Below, one piece after another: positions 7,563 to 10,588 of a DNA stretch of 10,588 nt. The position numbers and the translations under genes were made by a program. Source of the stretch: an uncultured Campylobacter sp. (GTDB taxonomy: Bacteria > Campylobacterota > Campylobacteria > Campylobacterales > Campylobacteraceae); the NCBI RefSeq assembly GCF_938045405.1, contig NZ_CALIMW010000237.1, positions 1 to 10,588 of the forward strand, read 5' to 3'. The first letter of the stretch is position 1. Each line of letters starts with the position of its first letter. The notes under the pieces are model-generated. The model worked only from the letters and a program-made list of their open reading frames with translations. It searched no databases and had not been told where the DNA came from.

Positions 7563-8530
7563 AAAACATCCTTTACTTTATCACATAAATCATCTAAATT
7601 TCTATTCTTAAACAAAATCGTTCCTGTTGGTCTATCGCATACATCGCTTGCTATCGCAGGACATTTAAAATATAAAGCCTCTCTAATACTAAGGGCGTCG
7701 CCATCGGTATTCGTAGGTCTTATCATTAGACTAGCCTTTTTAAATATAGGCCAAAGCTCTTTTTGCCCAGTCAGAAAATAAAAATTTTCCTCTAAATTTA
7801 GCTCTTTTATTCGTAGACACATTTTATCTATATACTCCGTATTAACCTTTTCGTTTGCTAGTGCAAAAATAAATCCTAAATTTGGATAGACATTTTTTAG
7901 CTTAGCCGTGAGTTCTATACATATGTCAAGTCCGTATAAATCGGTATTTTTATAAAAAGATATTTGAAATGCGTTTGCCGTTATTATTCGCGTCTTACTT
8001 TTTATAAAATCGTAAAAAGATTCTGGGTAGGTAGCTAAAATTTTATCTTCCTCCTCTAACGGCGGCGGCAAAAAAGCATGCTCGATTATAATGCTTTTTG
8101 AAATATGCAAATTTCTACTTTTGTAATCGTCTAAAATATGCTTATTAACTACCACCAAAACATCTATGCAATGAAAAAAGACTCTATAAATCAACTCCTT
8201 AAATTTAGAGGACTCTTCAAACAACCTTGGATTATGGCTAGTAGCAATTAAATCAAAATTTTTAAAAAGTCTAGTAATCATAAGGACAAAAACTATCGTC
8301 ATACTAAACGAGTGAATATTTACGGCTCGAAATTTTGTCCTGCACAATACTGCAAATAAATCGATATATTTTTTAAAACCATTCTTGGATACATCAAATA
8401 CTTGCGAATTATCTAGCGATTTACTAAGTCTATAAATATAAACCGACACTCCGCCAAGAGGAGGCGGATACGGTCCGATTATTAAAATTTTATCGTATTT
8501 TTTAAGCCTATCTTGCACTAACGAACTCAT
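7556..8530 (-). CDS. GT-B fold glycosyltransferase (GT4-like)
   Basis: A 324-residue cytoplasmic glycosyltransferase. The N-terminal nucleotide-fold begins with ILIIGPYPPPLGGVSVYIYR (15-34), the proline/glycine loop typical of GT4 enzymes. The C-terminal donor domain contains IRPTNTDGDALSIREALYF (270-288), then CPAIASDVCDRPTGT (290-304), where the REA and the following Ser-Asp fit the family's donor-binding segment. The ATG at 8530 gives a 4-base ATGA overlap with the upstream stop and leaves the Rossmann fold near the N-terminus. A longer frame starts at TTG 8569 and would overlap by 43 bases; it is less likely. GGAGA lies 13 bases before the ATG, a long spacing, so translation probably relies on coupling to the upstream gene. 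It should add one sugar to the repeat unit; which sugar and linkage cannot be told. Confidence 0.85.
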   Translation of the reverse strand: MSSLVQDRLKKYDKILIIGPYPPPLGGVSVYIYRLSKSLDNSQVFDVSKNGFKKYIDLFAVLCRTKFRAVNIHSFSMTIVFVLMITRLFKNFDLIATSHNPRLFEESSKFKELIYRVFFHCIDVLVVVNKHILDDYKSRNLHISKSIIIEHAFLPPPLEEEDKILATYPESFYDFIKSKTRIITANAFQISFYKNTDLYGLDICIELTAKLKNVYPNLGFIFALANEKVNTEYIDKMCLRIKELNLEENFYFLTGQKELWPIFKKASLMIRPTNTDGDALSIREALYFKCPAIASDVCDRPTGTILFKNRNLDDLCDKVKDVLC

Positions 8531-10588
8531 ATCAAAAACGAAATCTCCGTAGTCTGCACCATATCCCAAAGCTCTATCGGCCAGCCTTTTTTACTTCCTT
8601 TTAGAGCCCCAAATAGCGCCTCGAGCTCTTCTGGCTGCCCCTTTTGGCTTACGTTTGTTGAAATTTCTTTCACACCCACTCCATATCCTTTTAGGCTTTT
8701 GTAATCGTCCAAAATAATGCTCTTGCCGTCGAAGTGAATCTCCATAAATTCCTTACTTAGCTCCTTACTACCGTTTGCGAAATACTCGATATTGGCCACC
8801 GAGCCGTCTTTGTATTTTAAGACGATCGATTTGTTATCCTCCGAGCTATATTTTTCATTGCTCGGCGTGATAGCCTGCGAAAATATGCTCTCTATCTCGC
8901 TTCCCGTTAGCGCCGTCATCAGATCTATTATGTGGCACGCTTCGCCCACCATCCTGCCGCCGTTTTCGTGCACCCAGTGATCCATAGGTATGTAGCCAGC
9001 GTTCATTCTATATCTAATTATCATAGGATTTATTCTAGCGCCCGTGTGCTTTTTTATCTCCTCTGCATAAGCGCTAAATCGCCTATTAAATCCCACGAAT
9101 AAAAGGGGCTTGTCGCCTCCACCTTCGTAAAATTTCTTTATCTTTTCAAGCTCATCTTTGTTTGTCGCAAGCGGCTTTTCTACAAATACGTTTTTGCCTG
9201 CTTCAAGCGCCTTTAAAGTAAGCTCCGCATGGCTATCGTGCCTTGTGGAGATGATCACCAGATCAACGTTTTTATCGTTTAAAACATCGTCTAAATTTGA
9301 AGTAGCGTAGCTCGCTCCATATTGCTGCGCCACTGCCTTTGCCTTATGCCCGCTTCGGTTCATGATCGCGTAAATTTTATATTTATCCGTAAGCTTTGAG
9401 ATATTAGGCAGGTGCATACCGGTGGCAAATCCGCCGACGCCGACGAATGCGACGTTTATCACATCCCTGTTTACTGGCGCGGAGCTTATAATGATTTTTT
9501 TATCGTGATTTAGATAGCTATCAAGCTCGGCTAAATTTGCCTCGCCGTAGTCAAGCAAAACCATGAGCGGCTTATTCTGCGAAGTCTGTAGCGACTCAAA
9601 CGCCTCCGTTACCTGCTCGATAGGATATTTTGCGTCTATGAGCTTATCCAGCTTTATCAAATTTTCATTTACCAGCCTTAGATACTCGCTCATATTTCGA
9701 TTTTCGGTCCATCTTACGTAGCTAAACGGATAATCAAGCCCCCCCTCTTCGTAGCTCTTGTCGTAGCGACCCGGCCCATAGGAGGTGGAGATGAGAAAAT
9801 TGAGCTCCTTTCTATACATATCCTCTCTATTGATCTGCATGCCGGCAACGCCTACGAGCACCACTCTGCCCTTTTTCTTGCACATCTGAAAGCTTTGCGA
9901 TAGCGGCTCGCTACTGCTCGTAGCAGCGGTAAATAGCACTCCATCGGCGCCATGCCCACCGCTCCAAGATGAAACGACGTCTAGCAAATCGTCTTTTGAC
10001 GGGTTTATGACGAGCTCAGCGCCGTACTGCTTAGCTATCTGCAAGCGCCTATCGTCAAAATCGCTGACCGCAACCCTTACGCCTGAAATTTTAAGCATCT
10101 GCACCGCAAGAAGCCCTAAAATCCCCGCACCGACCACTACGCAGGTCTCGCCCAACCTTAGATCGATCCGCCTAACGCCTTGCATCGCTATGCCGCCGAG
10201 AGTCACGGTGCAAGCCCGCTCAAAGTCCATATCCTGCGGCATTTTCATAACTAAATTTTTTGGCACGTCTACGTATTCTGCATGGTTCGCAAGCCCTGCA
10301 CCGGCTGCGGCAACGCGCTCTCCGACTTCAAAATTTGAAACGCCCTCTCCGACCGCTATGACGACGCCGCTAAGCGAATAGCCGGTCGGGCTTCCGCTAT
10401 CAAGCTTGCCCTTTACCTTCGCGTAGACGCTGGCTATGCCATCGGATTTCACCATATTGATGACTTTTTTTACATTCTCCGGCTGCTCTAAAGCCCTTCT
10501 AATCAGGCTCTTTCCGCTATTTGATACGCCGCTTATCTCGGTGCCCGCCGATATGCAGCTATTTACTACTTTTATAAGAACGCATCCC
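8527..10588 (-). CDS. bi-domain oxidoreductase (MDR dehydrogenase fused to Gfo/Idh/MocA), 5' end outside window
   Basis: The frame is open past its internal ATG at 10455 to the right edge. The extra 44 residues (GCVLIKVVNSCISAGTE then ...KSLIRRALEQPENVKKVIN) match the usual N-terminus of this family, so 686 residues are visible and roughly 20-30 are missing. In visible numbering, the first half (about 1-350) is a medium-chain dehydrogenase with NAD(P) loop GAGILG (153-158). The second half (about 375-640) is Gfo/Idh/MocA-like, with loop GVGGFA (383-388), EKPLA with its catalytic-type Lys (470-474) and EACHIID (549-555). Classical zinc-site signatures are absent from the MDR half: SAGTE replaces CGTD and GYS replaces GHE. 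Such fusions occur in O-antigen and capsule loci and are thought to modify sugar intermediates by NAD-dependent redox steps, but the reaction is unproven. The stop overlaps the next gene by ATGA. Confidence 0.85.
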   Translation of the reverse strand, partial: GCVLIKVVNSCISAGTEISGVSNSGKSLIRRALEQPENVKKVINMVKSDGIASVYAKVKGKLDSGSPTGYSLSGVVIAVGEGVSNFEVGERVAAAGAGLANHAEYVDVPKNLVMKMPQDMDFERACTVTLGGIAMQGVRRIDLRLGETCVVVGAGILGLLAVQMLKISGVRVAVSDFDDRRLQIAKQYGAELVINPSKDDLLDVVSSWSGGHGADGVLFTAATSSSEPLSQSFQMCKKKGRVVLVGVAGMQINREDMYRKELNFLISTSYGPGRYDKSYEEGGLDYPFSYVRWTENRNMSEYLRLVNENLIKLDKLIDAKYPIEQVTEAFESLQTSQNKPLMVLLDYGEANLAELDSYLNHDKKIIISSAPVNRDVINVAFVGVGGFATGMHLPNISKLTDKYKIYAIMNRSGHKAKAVAQQYGASYATSNLDDVLNDKNVDLVIISTRHDSHAELTLKALEAGKNVFVEKPLATNKDELEKIKKFYEGGGDKPLLFVGFNRRFSAYAEEIKKHTGARINPMIIRYRMNAGYIPMDHWVHENGGRMVGEACHIIDLMTALTGSEIESIFSQAITPSNEKYSSEDNKSIVLKYKDGSVANIEYFANGSKELSKEFMEIHFDGKSIILDDYKSLKGYGVGVKEISTNVSQKGQPEELEALFGALKGSKKGWPIELWDMVQTTEISFLI
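9739..9745 (-). repeat. C7 tract (G7 on the coding strand)
   Basis: Seven C on the plus strand, read as G7 within codons for Glu-Glu-Gly-Gly-Leu of the bi-domain oxidoreductase. Poly-G runs in Campylobacter surface-glycan genes vary in length when they are longer, usually eight or more. Seven is at the lower limit, and the frame is intact here. Confidence 0.85.

Larger units (their letters stand above)
3540..8530. other. AT-rich segment between two GC-richer genes
   Basis: Hand counts of single 60-base lines show the contrast. Inside the segment: 3601-3660 has 8 G+C, 3841-3900 has 8 and 4621-4680 has 10. Outside: 3301-3360 has 34, 2821-2880 has 35, 9961-10020 has 29 and 10141-10200 has 37. 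The segment covers the flippase, both methyltransferases, the deacetylase and most of one glycosyltransferase. That glycosyltransferase is mixed (8041-8100 has 25). The boundaries are approximate. No IS element, direct repeat or attachment site was seen at either side. Confidence 0.7.

Noticed and set aside
10007..10381. Plus-strand open frame of 124 codons opposite the bi-domain oxidoreductase
   Set aside because: The minus strand carries clear domain motifs over the same bases; the plus frame has low-complexity Ala/Pro/Thr/Ser content typical of an antisense shadow.
1..10588. Searched for CRISPR repeats, tRNA/rRNA genes, insertion sequences, inverted-repeat terminators and attachment sites
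   Set aside because: No regularly spaced repeats, cloverleaf sequence, transposase motif or T-tailed hairpin between genes was recognised; the gap-free gene layout leaves little space for them.

Overview
The window is a stretch of one bacterial surface-polysaccharide locus. All nine genes lie on the minus strand, so transcription runs from right to left. Codon usage and the frequent AAATTT/TAAATTT words, together with GC-richer genes that flank AT-rich ones, suggest a Campylobacterota genome. A Campylobacter of the moderate-GC group (rectus/showae/curvus/gracilis-like) fits best. This is an inference from sequence style; no rRNA or housekeeping gene is present to confirm it.

In transcription order the genes are: (1) a bi-domain oxidoreductase (MDR half plus Gfo/Idh/MocA half) whose first ~20-30 codons lie beyond the right edge; (2) a GT-B glycosyltransferase; (3) a class I SAM methyltransferase with an unusual motif I; (4) a NodB-type polysaccharide deacetylase without signal peptide; (5) a second class I methyltransferase; (6) a Wzx-type flippase; (7) a heparinase II/III-family protein; (8) a second GT-B glycosyltransferase; (9) the first 169 residues of a multi-pass membrane protein, probably the Wzy polymerase, cut by the left edge. 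It starts with TTG inside gene 8.

There is no intergenic space. Adjacent genes overlap by 4, 7, 8, 11, 8, 1, 8 and 49 bases when the best-supported starts are used. No promoter, terminator, RNA gene, IS element or CRISPR array is visible, so this is the interior of one translationally coupled operon.

The genes together suggest Wzx/Wzy-dependent assembly of an O-antigen or capsule-like glycan. The glycosyltransferases would build the repeat unit on a lipid carrier. The deacetylase, the two methyltransferases and the oxidoreductase would alter sugars. Wzx would flip the unit, and the truncated protein would polymerise it. The heparinase-like protein is a degradative fold inside a synthetic operon, and its role is the main open question.

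Base composition is mosaic. The heparinase body and the oxidoreductase are near 50-60% GC in sampled lines. The DNA between them (about 3540-8530) is often 15-30% GC, like an exchangeable cassette placed between two host-like genes.
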